Below are positions 1 to 7,183 of a stretch of 15,312 nt of DNA, one piece after another. The notes below the pieces were generated by a model. The model was not told where the DNA came from and ran no database searches. It worked only from the letters and a program-made list of their open reading frames with translations. Positions within the stretch are counted from its first letter, which is position 1; each line of letters starts with the position of its first letter. Made by a program: the position numbers and the translations under genes. The stretch comes from CAUTXO01 sp963542625 (GTDB lineage: Bacteria; Campylobacterota; Campylobacteria; Campylobacterales; SZUA-545): assembly GCA_963542625.1 (NCBI GenBank), contig CAUTXO010000036.1, forward strand, positions 1-15,312. Reading direction: 5' to 3'.

Positions 1-226
1 CCTAGCGCACCTTGCTAGCGCTAAGATCTGCGCTAGATCTTTGCGCTTGGATCTAGGGCTAGGATCTTGAGCTGTGATCTTAGGGTTTAGATCTATGGCG
101 CCGTTTAGATTTTGTCTTTTCTTTCTTTGCTTTTATGGTGCGTTGTTCTTTTTAATTAGAGAGTGGTAGATCTTAACTAAGATCTGTTAGCTAGATCTAG
201 AGTTAGATCTTGACTAAGATCTTTTT

Positions 227-274
227 TCTTAGGGGGAAGGGGTCAAGTTGCGAAGCTACCCCTTCCCCCTAAGA
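227..274. repeat. Perfect 17-bp stem, 14-nt loop (hairpin A)
   Basis: Arms 227-243 and 258-274 are exact reverse complements, one arm nearly all purine and the other nearly all pyrimidine. A T-run (222-227) lies on its left, so on the minus strand the hairpin is followed by an A-run rather than a U-run; read rightward there is no U-run after it. It therefore does not look like a standard intrinsic terminator. Its resemblance to the hairpin at 392-441 suggests a repeat family. Confidence 0.75.
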
Positions 275-300
275 CCCCTAACCTAGCACGCTTTCAATGG

Positions 301-319
301 TGCATAGCTACGCTATGCA
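301..319. repeat. Short hairpin, 8-bp stem and 3-nt loop
   Basis: TGCATAGC (301-308) pairs perfectly with GCTATGCA (312-319) around the loop TAC. It is one of two small hairpins in the spacer between the two larger G/C-rich ones. Confidence 0.65.
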
Positions 320-340
320 GATTAGAATAAAAAATAAATC

Positions 341-358
341 GCACAGCTTTAGCTGTGC
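341..358. repeat. Short hairpin, 8-bp stem
   Basis: GCACAGCT (341-348) pairs with AGCTGTGC (351-358). Together with the hairpin at 301-319 it lies between the CGCTTTCAA (289-297) and TTGAAAAGCG (363-372) arms, which pair with one bulged base, so the spacer could fold as a branched structure. Confidence 0.6.
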
Positions 359-391
359 CCATTTGAAAAGCGTCGTCGGGGGTTAGGGATC

Positions 392-441
392 CAAAGGGGA
401 ACGGGAGCCGTGACGCAGCAATTCAAGCCCCCTTCCCCTTT
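392..441. repeat. Imperfect hairpin A', inverted relative to A
   Basis: CAAAGGGGAACGGG (392-405) faces CCCCCTTCCCCTTTG (427-441), pairing with one mismatch and a loop of about 21 nt. Read in reverse complement, its arms and the start of its loop resemble hairpin A at 227-274, including the AGGGGAAGGGGG run followed by a TTGAATTGC-like loop. Confidence 0.6.
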
Positions 442-873
442 GATAAATAAAAAAACATAAGCCCTAATAGACGCCTTAGATCTAAGCCCAAGATCTAGCT
501 AACAGATCTTAGTCAAGATCCTAGCTAAAGATCTACCCCTAAAACAAAGCATAAGGATCTAACGTAGATATACCTAACAGATCCTAGCCTTAGATCTTAG
601 ACCTAATCCATCACTTAGATCCTAGTCAAAATCCAGCGGGCAAGATCTGCGCGGGTTGGTGGGCGGCAAGGGCGCGGGTAAGACTTTAGCTTAAGATCTG
701 AGTGCGCCCAAGATCTGCGTTGGCGAGCGGGCAAGATCCGTGCAAGATCTTGCGCCTGCTAAAGCTTCTTACCTTGCGCTTTATACACAGATCTTTGATG
801 GTCGCACTACGCTAGCGCTTAGGCACAGGGCACAAAGCCCAAGCGCGCTTAGATCTTGTGCGTTTGGCGTGGA

Positions 874-2256
874 TTAAAAAAGTAAGTTAATGGCTAGGTT
901 TAGGTCATCATTGGCGCGGTCGCCAGAGCAGCCGCGCGCGTGGTGCGCGTGGCGGTGGTGGCGGCTAGTTAGATCTAGCTCAAAAAAAAGACGCGGCATA
1001 ACTTCAAGTTTGGCGTGCAAAATGTTGGCGCTAAGATCCGTGCTAGATCCAAGCGCGCCAAAGCCCCTTGGCAAATACTCTTTTCTAAAAGCCTTTAGAT
1101 CCAGCCGCCAAAGGCTAGCTTGCACGCCCGCCTTCGCGTAAAGCAAAGCACCCAGCCGTCGCCCGCCCCCATTCCCCGCCACTGCGCCAAGCCACAAAAA
1201 GGGCTGGGCGGCAAAGGGCTTAAAAACCAAGCCGCCGCTTAGATCCAAGTAGGGGCAAAATTTGCCGCCAGCGCGCGCCACGCCAAGAGCGAATTCGCCG
1301 CTTGTGTCTTTGAAGTAAAGGTCAAAGCCGTTTTCTTTTAGCACGCGAAAAACTTCAAGGCGCGCAAAGCCCCTGCGGCGCAGGTGCAGGCTAAAAAGCT
1401 CGATTTTTTGCAGGCTGTTTTGCTCCTTTTGCTCGCTGTAGTAAGGCGTAAAAAGCACGCCCGCGTCCGCGCCCGCATTTGCCCCGCCCGCGCTCACGCC
1501 AAGCCGCCTAAAAACCCTAAGCTCATCAAGCCGCGCGCTTTTGTTTTTATCACTAAAGGTAATGGCGCGTTTAACTAGCCGCACCTTTAGCGCTAGATCT
1601 CCCCCCGCGGCGTCTAAAAACGCCAGCGCCGCTTTTGTGCTTTCGCGCGGGGCGGTATCTAGGCAGGCGTCTTGCCCGCTTAGCGCAAGATCTACGCAAT
1701 GCTTATCGCTCGCGCTAAGCCTTGCCCTTTGCTCGTAAAAAACGTTTTTTTTGGCTTGGATCTTTTGCGCCGCGCCTTGCTCCACATTAAGCGCGCGCAC
1801 TAGATCTAACGGGGCTATGTAGAGATAATTTTGCCGCGTTTTAACCCCCGCGCTTGCTAAGAGATCCAAAATTTCCCCCGCGCAATTTGCCTTGAAAAAT
1901 CCATAGGGCTTAGGCGTTTTTGCCCTAGCCGCTGCCACGGCTACGAGCCTTGCTTCTTGCTGCCTGCTTAAATTCAAATCGATGATGTAAAGGTTTCTAG
2001 CTTCTTTGTGCGTGTAGGCGTATTCCCTTGTTTTGTAGGGCGCGATGTGTAGGCGCGCTGTCCCGCTTAACCCCCAAAGCCCCGCGCTGCTGCTTGCATT
2101 GCTAGCGGTGAAGTCGATTGCCTTTTGCTCTTGCCCTTGCTCTAGCTTCAAAAAGCTGTGCCCGAACAAGCCAGCACCAGATCCGCTACCAACTAGCACA
2201 AGCTGCACTTTTGCGCTAAGGGCGGCGGCAAGGGCGAAAAAAACAAGCTTTTTAAT
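874..2256 (-). CDS. DUF4105 / Lnb-like periplasmic domain protein with probable outer-membrane barrel tail
   Basis: The N-terminal part carries FGHSFLKL early on and NCAGEILDLL about 90 residues later. A conserved His followed by an Asn-Cys is the pattern of the DUF4105/Lnb N-terminal periplasmic domain, which may be a permuted papain-like fold (inference). The C-terminal half is rich in alternating aromatic and charged strands and ends in Phe, as outer-membrane barrels do. A His-rich run (HHRHAHHARG) precedes the last strand. The first standard start is GTG at 2208, but the in-frame codons upstream read KKLVFFALAAALSAKVQ, a good signal peptide, and the only plausible start for it is ATT at 2256, overlapping the stop of the upstream gene. 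With GTG the protein would be 444 residues without a leader. Last gene of the operon; molecular role unknown. Confidence 0.7.
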   Translation of the reverse strand: MKKLVFFALAAALSAKVQLVLVGSGSGAGLFGHSFLKLEQGQEQKAIDFTASNASSSAGLWGLSGTARLHIAPYKTREYAYTHKEARNLYIIDLNLSRQQEARLVAVAAARAKTPKPYGFFKANCAGEILDLLASAGVKTRQNYLYIAPLDLVRALNVEQGAAQKIQAKKNVFYEQRARLSASDKHCVDLALSGQDACLDTAPRESTKAALAFLDAAGGDLALKVRLVKRAITFSDKNKSARLDELRVFRRLGVSAGGANAGADAGVLFTPYYSEQKEQNSLQKIELFSLHLRRRGFARLEVFRVLKENGFDLYFKDTSGEFALGVARAGGKFCPYLDLSGGLVFKPFAAQPFLWLGAVAGNGGGRRLGALLYAKAGVQASLWRLDLKAFRKEYLPRGFGALGSSTDLSANILHAKLEVMPRLFFELDLTSRHHRHAHHARGCSGDRANDDLNLAINLLF

Positions 2257-3250
2257 GTGCGCCCGTTAGGGTTTTAACCAGCCCGTTTTCTGTGATGAAG
2301 CTGCTAAATTTGCCCTGCCGTTTGATGGCGTCGTCGTAGCTTTTGGCTGAGCCATTTGTTAGAGTCACGCGGTTTTGCGCCAGCGTTTTTTGCGCCGCGT
2401 CTTTTGTGACAAGATCTAAGCTCACAGCGGCAAAATGCGCGCTTGCTAGCTTGGGGTTATCCGAGCTAATCTGCTTTGGCTTTGCGCTTGCTTGCACGCT
2501 TATGCTAACTTCGGACTTTTCGCCGCGCAGCCTGTCCGTGCTCTTTGCGCCAAGCTTTAACAAGTGGCTTCTTAGCGTATCGGCGTATTCTTTCACATTC
2601 GATTGCACGTGGAATTTTAGGGCGAAAATATGCGCGTAAAAGCTTTCTTTTTGCGCGTTTAGGGTAGCAAGCGCGGGCGCGTCTTGGTAGCGCTCATCGA
2701 CCGCCTTTAAAAGCGTCACTTTAACAAAGGCATCTTTTAGCTTGGCGTCAAAGGCGTCCTTGTTTTTTAGGAAGTAAAATTCGCCAGATTGCAGCGCGTT
2801 TGCACTAAGGGCGCTAAGATCTTGCCTAAGCTGTGCTAGCTCTGCTTGCAAAGTGCCAAACACATCGCGCTTTTTCACGCGCAAAGATAGGTAAAACGTG
2901 CCGTCAATCTCCTTTGTTTGCAAGGTTTGCGCGCCTGTGAAGTTGATTTTTTGCGTTTGCGCGCGCAGATCTTGCGTGATGTTACGCGAATATTCATCGC
3001 CTAAAAGCTCCTTTTTTACTTCTAAACTAGAGCTAAGCCCCACAAAAATACTCGAAGAAATCGCGTTAAGCGCGGCTAGTTTTGCCTCACTAGGGCTAGC
3101 TCCCGCGCCGCTTGAATAGTAAAATTCAGCCGATTGCGGCGTGTTTAAATACCAGCTTGGCAACTCATTTTGCGCCTTTGGTTGCGCCCCGCAAGAAATA
3201 AGCGCCGCAAATGCCAGCGCGCCCGCGATTTTTGCAAGAAGTTTTTTCAT
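2252..3250 (-). CDS. LPP20-family lipoprotein
   Basis: A 332-residue lipoprotein. The leader MKKLLAKIAGALAFAALISC ends in a lipobox with Cys20 as the lipidated residue. The segment after it (LPSWYL, then YYSSGAGASPSEAKLAALNA) resembles the LPP20 lipoprotein family, where a short Pro-x-Trp motif is followed by an alpha/beta domain of repeated 'AxxxA' helices. The C-terminal half has no motif I recognise. The start ATG at 3250 overlaps the stop of the upstream gene as ATGA and is preceded by AAGGA at a good distance inside the upstream gene, so translation is probably coupled. LPP20 proteins are envelope lipoproteins of unclear function in Helicobacter and Campylobacter. Its place in a lipoprotein operon supports an outer-membrane or periplasmic role. 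Confidence 0.7.
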   Translation of the reverse strand: MKKLLAKIAGALAFAALISCGAQPKAQNELPSWYLNTPQSAEFYYSSGAGASPSEAKLAALNAISSSIFVGLSSSLEVKKELLGDEYSRNITQDLRAQTQKINFTGAQTLQTKEIDGTFYLSLRVKKRDVFGTLQAELAQLRQDLSALSANALQSGEFYFLKNKDAFDAKLKDAFVKVTLLKAVDERYQDAPALATLNAQKESFYAHIFALKFHVQSNVKEYADTLRSHLLKLGAKSTDRLRGEKSEVSISVQASAKPKQISSDNPKLASAHFAAVSLDLVTKDAAQKTLAQNRVTLTNGSAKSYDDAIKRQGKFSSFITENGLVKTLTGAH

Positions 3251-4923
3251 TTTATGTCCTTAAATTTGCTCGTTAGATTTTTTAGCCTGCCCGCTTCAAA
3301 ATATAGCACGCCCGCCCTGTAAAGCCCGATTGTGAGATTTGGCAAGGCGTAAATGGCGTTTATCGCCAGCTGCTTTGCGCGGCGCTCTAGGTTATTTTTT
3401 TGCATTCGCGTAGCGCTTGCTACCGCACCTGCTAGCGTGATGGCTCTTAGCTCGTCTTCTAGGCTTGCAAAACCGTTTTTAGCCAGATGGATACTAGCCG
3501 CGCTCATTACCGCCATTGCTTCTAGCGCGCTTTTTTGCAAGGCGTCAAAGAGTTTGTCAAGCTTATGCGCTAGCGGCGCGCGCGTGGGGTCAAGATCTAG
3601 CGCTAGGGCGCTAGCGGCGTTTTTTATGGTCTTTTCATAGATCTGCTGCTTGGCGCTTAGATCTTTTTTAAGGCTATCTAGCTCGGCTTGCTTAGCGCGG
3701 ATCTCGCTAGTTGGCTCTTTGTCTGCTTTCATCGCTTCTATTTGCGCGCTAAGATCTTCGTAGGCGTTGCTAAGATCTTTGTAAGCCGCCAAGCTTTGCC
3801 GCAAATCTTCTTGAAAGCTCTCAGGGCAAAGGCTAAAGGCGGCTTCGTAAGCGTTTTTGTAAAGCGTGCCAGAAAGCGCTTCAACCTGTATGATCTCCGC
3901 CCCGCCACCGCTTGGAAAGCTAGAAAAACTCTTGGCGTCAAAGATGTTTGGCATAGCGTAGAGTTCAGGCGTGCGGTAGTCCTTGCTTTGCGAATTTAGC
4001 GGATTTTTATACACGCTAAAAAGCTTGTTATACATTGAAAATCCAACGGGCGTAAGGCTTGAGAGCGTGAATTGCCCCAAAAAGGCGTTTGAAAGCGCAA
4101 TCGTCGCGTAGTAGGGGTTATCCCGCACGGGCGCGCTTTGCATAATTTGCTCGCTTCTAGCCGCGCTAATTTCATCGGCGGCGGTGTCTATCCACGCGGC
4201 GTCTTGCGAAACGGGCACGTCGTAGAGCATAACGTTTGAAACTCGCAGCAAATTTACGCCCACGTTTAGGCGGTTTAGCTGCGTTTCCACGTTCGGCGCT
4301 TCTACAAGCGCAAACAGGCTCTCACTAGATCCAGCGCTAGATCCTAAGGCTATGGCGGGCGGCAAAAGGGCTAATAAAATGGTGGTAGCTAGGATCTTGC
4401 GAGCGGGCGTTAAGATCTCCCGCGTGGCGCGCAAGATCTTGCGAGCGCCCAAGATCTCCAGCGCGGGCAAGATCCACCGTGCGGCGCGCCCCGCGCCCAA
4501 GATCTGCAAGGTTCGCGCCACACGACTAGCACCTAAGATCCACAAGATCCCAGCGCTAAGATCTGCAGTTTGGCGCGCAAAGATCCACCCCGCGCCAAAA
4601 ACTTTTAAGATCTTGCGGACGCCAAAGCTGTGTAAGATCTTGCGAGCTGGCAAGATCCACCGTGCGGTGCGCCCTGCGCCCAAGATCCGCAACGTTCGCG
4701 CCGCACGACTAGCGTCTAAGATCTGTAAGATCCCAGTGCTAAGCCCTGCCGTGGATCTTTGGCGCGCAAAGATCCACCACGCGCTAAAGACTTTTAAGAT
4801 CTTGCGGACGTTCAAGATCTCTAAGATCCGCAAGACCCCAGCGCCAAGATCTGCAGTTTGGCGCGCAAAGATCCCCCACGCGCCAAAGCCCCCCAAGATC
4901 CGCCGTAAAACCCCGCCTTTCAT
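3247..4923 (-). CDS. Periplasmic coiled-coil protein with repeat-expanded N-terminus, function unknown
   Basis: 558 residues. Residues 1 to about 173 are low complexity, made of repeated Arg/Ile/Leu phrases such as VRKILKVF, WIFARQ and RTLRILGAG. A 59-63 residue unit occurs twice (about 39-101 and 102-160) with a partial third copy in front. Only then comes a signal-peptide-like stretch, KILATTILLALLPPAIALG (about 177-194), followed by a soluble region containing LNRLNVGVNLLRVSNVMLY and NPYYATIALSNAFLG, and a charged coiled coil around residues 390-440. The ATG overlaps the upstream stop as ATGA, so the start position seems genuine even though the extension hides the signal peptide. There is no internal ATG or GTG in front of the hydrophobic core. 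The soluble part vaguely recalls COG3014 proteins, which accompany LPP20-type lipoproteins in some gammaproteobacteria; I treat this as tentative. Confidence 0.65.
   Translation of the reverse strand: MKGGVLRRILGGFGAWGIFARQTADLGAGVLRILEILNVRKILKVFSAWWIFARQRSTAGLSTGILQILDASRAARTLRILGAGRTARWILPARKILHSFGVRKILKVFGAGWIFARQTADLSAGILWILGASRVARTLQILGAGRAARWILPALEILGARKILRATREILTPARKILATTILLALLPPAIALGSSAGSSESLFALVEAPNVETQLNRLNVGVNLLRVSNVMLYDVPVSQDAAWIDTAADEISAARSEQIMQSAPVRDNPYYATIALSNAFLGQFTLSSLTPVGFSMYNKLFSVYKNPLNSQSKDYRTPELYAMPNIFDAKSFSSFPSGGGAEIIQVEALSGTLYKNAYEAAFSLCPESFQEDLRQSLAAYKDLSNAYEDLSAQIEAMKADKEPTSEIRAKQAELDSLKKDLSAKQQIYEKTIKNAASALALDLDPTRAPLAHKLDKLFDALQKSALEAMAVMSAASIHLAKNGFASLEDELRAITLAGAVASATRMQKNNLERRAKQLAINAIYALPNLTIGLYRAGVLYFEAGRLKNLTSKFKDIK
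4391..4900 (-). repeat. Tandem RGATCY array with 183-189 bp higher-order unit, in frame
   Basis: About 24 RGATCY sites lie in 510 bp. Core positions 4453, 4471, 4501, 4537 and 4546 recur exactly 183 bp later at 4636, 4654, 4684, 4720 and 4729; 4582 and 4609 recur 189 bp later at 4771 and 4798. A shortened third copy follows, with the same 22 and 27 bp spacings (4848, 4870, 4897). Nearly all sites read AAGATC on the plus strand, which gives Asp-Leu or Ile-Leu codons on the coding strand and no stops. Both strands are open across the array. Confidence 0.85.
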
Positions 4924-5825
4924 TCTGAAATTTCGTAATCCTTGTTGATTTTGTCAATGGATTTTTTGTTTTCATCTTTTTGCGTTTGCAAGCGCTCAAA
5001 CAGGCGGTAAAAGGCGTCAAATTCACCCTTTGCCTTTAGCGTTTGTGCGTCTTGCGGGCTTAGAGCCAGCGCGGCGTTAAAGCTTTTGTTTGCCGCGTGC
5101 AGCAATTTTATATCCATTTTCGTCGCGGCAAGCCCTTCGTAAAAAACGCCAAGGTCGTAGTGGTTTTTGCCCTTGTAGGCTGCCATTGCGGCAATTGCAC
5201 CTTCTAAATCCCCGCTCCTTGCGTATTGCTCGGCGTGCGCTAGCTCGCTTGGCAGGCTCTTTAGATCCACGAGTTTTTTTGTTTTAAGCGGCGTGATGTC
5301 TTTCAAAAAATCCCGCGTAATGCGCTTAGATAGCGCGCTGATGACGCTTTGTTTGCTAGGCAGGCTTTGCGCGGAGGCGCTAAAGCGCTTGTCTTGCTTG
5401 CTGTAAGTTTTGCTAAAGGCTTCCGTAGCGCCCTTGTTGATGGCATAGCGCACGCTTAAATCCGCTTGAATACTGCCCGCTTCTTGCACGAACGACAGAT
5501 CTATAACCTTCACGTGCAAGGTTACACGCGCGTCTTCGTAAATGGGATAGATCTCTATAAAGTTTGTCTGCGTCAGCATTTCTTTAAGATCTGAGAGCAA
5601 ATATTCGCCCGCTAGCTTGCCGTCTTTTATGCCGCTGGTATCAGGCTTAGGATCTATGCCAAGGCTAAGCAGGGTATTTGCGCCGCCTGTGTTTGAAACA
5701 AGCGAGCGGATCTTTGCTTCTTCTTTGGGTGGCGAGAAAGTATCTAGGAGAATTTGCTTAGGCGCACAAGCGCTGAAAAAAAGCGCGGCAAGTGGCGCGG
5801 CAAATAACAAAGCAAGGCGCTTCAT
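4920..5825 (-). CDS. Lipoprotein with C-terminal TPR-like helices, function unknown
   Basis: Translated from ATG at 5825, which has AAGG about 10 bases upstream, this is a 301-residue lipoprotein. The leader MKRLALLFAAPLAALFFSAC ends in a lipobox with Cys20. The frame is open up to 5903, but those extra 26 residues overlap the divergent promoter and precede a perfect leader, so the shorter start is preferred. The first half looks like an alpha/beta domain (IYEDARVTLHVKVIDLSF, then ADLSVRYAINKG). The second half (HAEQYARSGDLEGAIAAMAA, then AANKSFNAALALSPQDAQT) reads as tetratricopeptide-like helices. It is the first gene of the four-gene envelope operon and ends with a 4-base overlap on the next gene. 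I do not recognise a named family. A scaffold or assembly role at the outer membrane is an inference from architecture only. Confidence 0.7.
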   Translation of the reverse strand: MKRLALLFAAPLAALFFSACAPKQILLDTFSPPKEEAKIRSLVSNTGGANTLLSLGIDPKPDTSGIKDGKLAGEYLLSDLKEMLTQTNFIEIYPIYEDARVTLHVKVIDLSFVQEAGSIQADLSVRYAINKGATEAFSKTYSKQDKRFSASAQSLPSKQSVISALSKRITRDFLKDITPLKTKKLVDLKSLPSELAHAEQYARSGDLEGAIAAMAAYKGKNHYDLGVFYEGLAATKMDIKLLHAANKSFNAALALSPQDAQTLKAKGEFDAFYRLFERLQTQKDENKKSIDKINKDYEISE

Positions 5826-5853
5826 TGGTAAAACCTTTGGAAAAATAATCGGC

Positions 5854-5859
5854 ATTATA
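5854..5859 (-). promoter_or_regulatory. -10 box of the envelope operon promoter
   Basis: On the minus strand this reads TATAAT, about 30 bases upstream of the chosen ATG at 5825, after a T-rich stretch. No clear -35 box is seen, as is common for sigma70 promoters in Campylobacter. Confidence 0.55.
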
Positions 5860-5877
5860 AAAAAACTGCCTTTAATG

Positions 5878-5883
5878 TATAAT
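5878..5883 (+). promoter_or_regulatory. -10 box of the thrE-like operon promoter
   Basis: TGTATAAT with a perfect TATAAT lies 21 bases before the ATG at 5905, and AAGGAG (5895-5900) lies 4 bases before that ATG. It is back to back with the minus-strand TATAAT at 5854-5859, so the two operons share a compact divergent promoter of under 80 bp. Confidence 0.6.
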
Positions 5884-5904
5884 ACGGCTTTTTTAAGGAG
5901 CAAA

Positions 5905-6681
5905 ATGAAGCCCGATATTCAAGAAGTTACGAACTTTTTAATGGACTACTCCGTTGCAATGATCTCAGCTGGCACTTACGCCGCGCGGGTGAATAAAAGC
6001 GTTACGCGCATTGCAAACGCCTTTGGCTATGACGTTGCGCTGACGATTTTTCTAAAAAGCACGACGCTAACCGTGCTAGATCCAGACGACTTTTCAATCC
6101 GCCGCACTTACGTGAGAAAAAACAACTCAATGAGTATAAACTTTAAGCTTATTCTAAAGCTTAGCGCCCTTAGCTGGCACATTTACGACGATAGATTTAA
6201 CCTTGAAGAAGCGCGGCGCTATTTTAGGGAGATCACGGCGGAAAAGCGCCACACGCACCTAAGCACGCTGATGCTAGTTAGCGTTGCCAACGCGGCTTTT
6301 AGCAGGCTCTTTGGCGGGGATCTTGGGGCGATTTTGGTCGTGTTTATTACCACATTCATTGGCTTTAACGCGCGCTTTTTGCTTGGAAAATTGCACGTGG
6401 ATCTTAGGCTGCAATACCTTGCTGTTTCTTTTTTGGTCTCTTACCTTGCTTATATGGGCTTTCGGCTAGGGCTTACCGCCACGTATGACGTTGCCATTGC
6501 CTCAAGCGTTTTGTTTTTAATCCCAGGCGTGTATTTTATAAATTCTGTTATCGAGGTGCTAAACGAAAACACCCTTGTAGCTATCAGCCGCGCGATAAAC
6601 ATCGGTATTTTAATCATCTGCATTGCCATTGGGATCTTTGCCACCATAAGCATTACAAACATAGGGACGATAGATGGCTGA
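5905..6681 (+). CDS. Threonine/serine exporter family protein, larger (ThrE N-domain/YjjP-like) subunit
   Basis: 258 residues from ATG 5905 (strong AAGGAG). The frame is open further upstream, but that part covers the divergent promoter and the start of another gene. The N-terminal cytoplasmic half (MDYSVAMISAGTYAARVNKS, then a region around ARRYFREITAEK) matches the ThrE/YjjP domain (PF06738), where a conserved small amphipathic core precedes the membrane part. The C-terminal half holds about five transmembrane segments, including FLIPGVYFINSV, the conserved 'P-G' segment of the family. In Corynebacterium one protein ThrE has both halves; here, as in E. coli YjjP/YjjB, they are separate. The partner begins inside the last codons of this gene (8-base overlap). 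The pair would export threonine, serine or related small compounds (in YjjPB, succinate); the substrate cannot be told from sequence. Confidence 0.85.
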   Translation: MKPDIQEVTNFLMDYSVAMISAGTYAARVNKSVTRIANAFGYDVALTIFLKSTTLTVLDPDDFSIRRTYVRKNNSMSINFKLILKLSALSWHIYDDRFNLEEARRYFREITAEKRHTHLSTLMLVSVANAAFSRLFGGDLGAILVVFITTFIGFNARFLLGKLHVDLRLQYLAVSFLVSYLAYMGFRLGLTATYDVAIASSVLFLIPGVYFINSVIEVLNENTLVAISRAINIGILIICIAIGIFATISITNIGTIDG

Positions 6682-7183
6682 TTTTGTGATTTTAGTTTTT
6701 TGGGACGCCTTTTTTGCGTCTATTGCTGGGCTTGGCTTTGCCTACCTTAGCAATACGCCGCGCCATACGCTATTTTTATCCGCCTTGCTTGCGGCGTTTG
6801 GGCACTCGTTTAGGTGGTCGCTGCTGAATTTTTGGAACGCAAACATCGTGCTTGCTACCTTTTTATCCGCGCTTATCATCGGGATCTTTGGTATGGCGCT
6901 GGCAAAAAAGGTCAAAACGCCCGTTGAAATCATCGCCTTTCCAGCGCTCTTGCCGATGATCCCCGGCATTTACGCCTACAAAAGCATTCTTGCCATTTTT
7001 TCCTTTATGAGAAGCGACGATACGATGCTAAAAGCCAAGTATTTGGTGCTGTTTTTTGAAAACGTGCTAACGACGACCTTTGTATCCATCGCCCTTGCTG
7101 TTGGCGTGTCAATGACGCTGCTAATTTTTTACGAAGAATCGCTAATGGTAACGCGCCGCTCCACTTACCACAAAAACAGCTAG
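6674..7183 (+). CDS. Threonine/serine exporter family protein, smaller (ThrE_2/YjjB-like) subunit
   Basis: 169 residues with four or five hydrophobic helices. The segment FPALLPMIPGIYAYKSILAI is the typical 'P-x-I-P-G' signature of the ThrE_2/YjjB family (PF12821). It starts eight bases before the end of the larger subunit gene, so the two are co-translated and should assemble together in the inner membrane. The stop codon TAG (7181-7183) lies inside GCTAGC, the same palindrome that supplies the stop of the convergent gene on the other strand, and no terminator hairpin separates the two operons. Confidence 0.85.
   Translation: MADFVILVFWDAFFASIAGLGFAYLSNTPRHTLFLSALLAAFGHSFRWSLLNFWNANIVLATFLSALIIGIFGMALAKKVKTPVEIIAFPALLPMIPGIYAYKSILAIFSFMRSDDTMLKAKYLVLFFENVLTTTFVSIALAVGVSMTLLIFYEESLMVTRRSTYHKNS

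Larger units (their letters stand above)
169..520. repeat. Composite palindromic REPIN-like element
   Basis: The ends 169-198 and 491-520 are inverted copies of one 30-bp array segment, identical at 29 of 30 positions. Inside them are hairpin A (227-243 pairing with 258-274, 17 bp, purine arm containing AGGGGGAAGGGG), a short pair CCCTAACC (276-283) with GGTTAGGG (381-388), two central 8-bp hairpins (301-319 and 341-358), and hairpin A' (392-405 with 427-441). A' is a diverged copy of A in opposite orientation. Two related REP-like hairpins facing each other around a spacer is the layout of a REPIN or MITE. No transposase gene is in view. It could instead be a structured RNA or a transcription end for the minus-strand operon. 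Confidence 0.6.
1..873. repeat. Gene-free region with RGATCY hexamer arrays
   Basis: No convincing reading frame lies here. The stretch is filled with RGATCY sites, mostly AGATCT: about 27 by hand count, against fewer than one expected by chance. GATC cores fall at 25, 36, 50, 63, 76 (TGATCT), 90, then 169, 181, 194, 206, 218, then 479, 492, 505, 517, 530, 556, 580, 593, 618, 644, 695, 712, 735, 746, 790 and 852. Neighbouring cores are typically 11-14 bp apart or about twice that. The array is interrupted at 227-445 by a block of hairpins described separately. It sits downstream of a minus-strand operon and runs off the left edge, so its full extent and the next gene are unknown. Confidence 0.85.

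Noticed and set aside
815..846. Hairpin downstream of the DUF4105 gene (GCGCTT/AAGCGC with inner GGGC/GCCC) as its terminator
   Set aside because: A 7-base one-sided bulge breaks the stem and no T-run follows on the minus strand, so an intrinsic terminator is not supported.
1..870. CRISPR array as an explanation for the regular repeats
   Set aside because: The repeated unit is a 6-bp palindrome at 11-14 bp spacing, not 23-37 bp repeats with similar-length unique spacers, and no cas genes are present.
890..1141. 83-codon plus-strand frame opposite the DUF4105 gene
   Set aside because: No ribosome site or family features; high-GC antisense shadow.
4352..4948. 198-codon plus-strand frame rich in Lys-Ile, opposite the coiled-coil gene
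   Set aside because: It is open only because the AAGATC array has no stops on either strand. It covers the array and stops soon after, lacks a ribosome site, and the opposite strand has operon overlaps that fix the real gene.
5617..5904. 96-codon N-terminal extension of the thrE-like gene
   Set aside because: It runs through the opposite lipoprotein gene and the divergent promoter. ATG 5905 has AAGGAG and matches the family's usual start.
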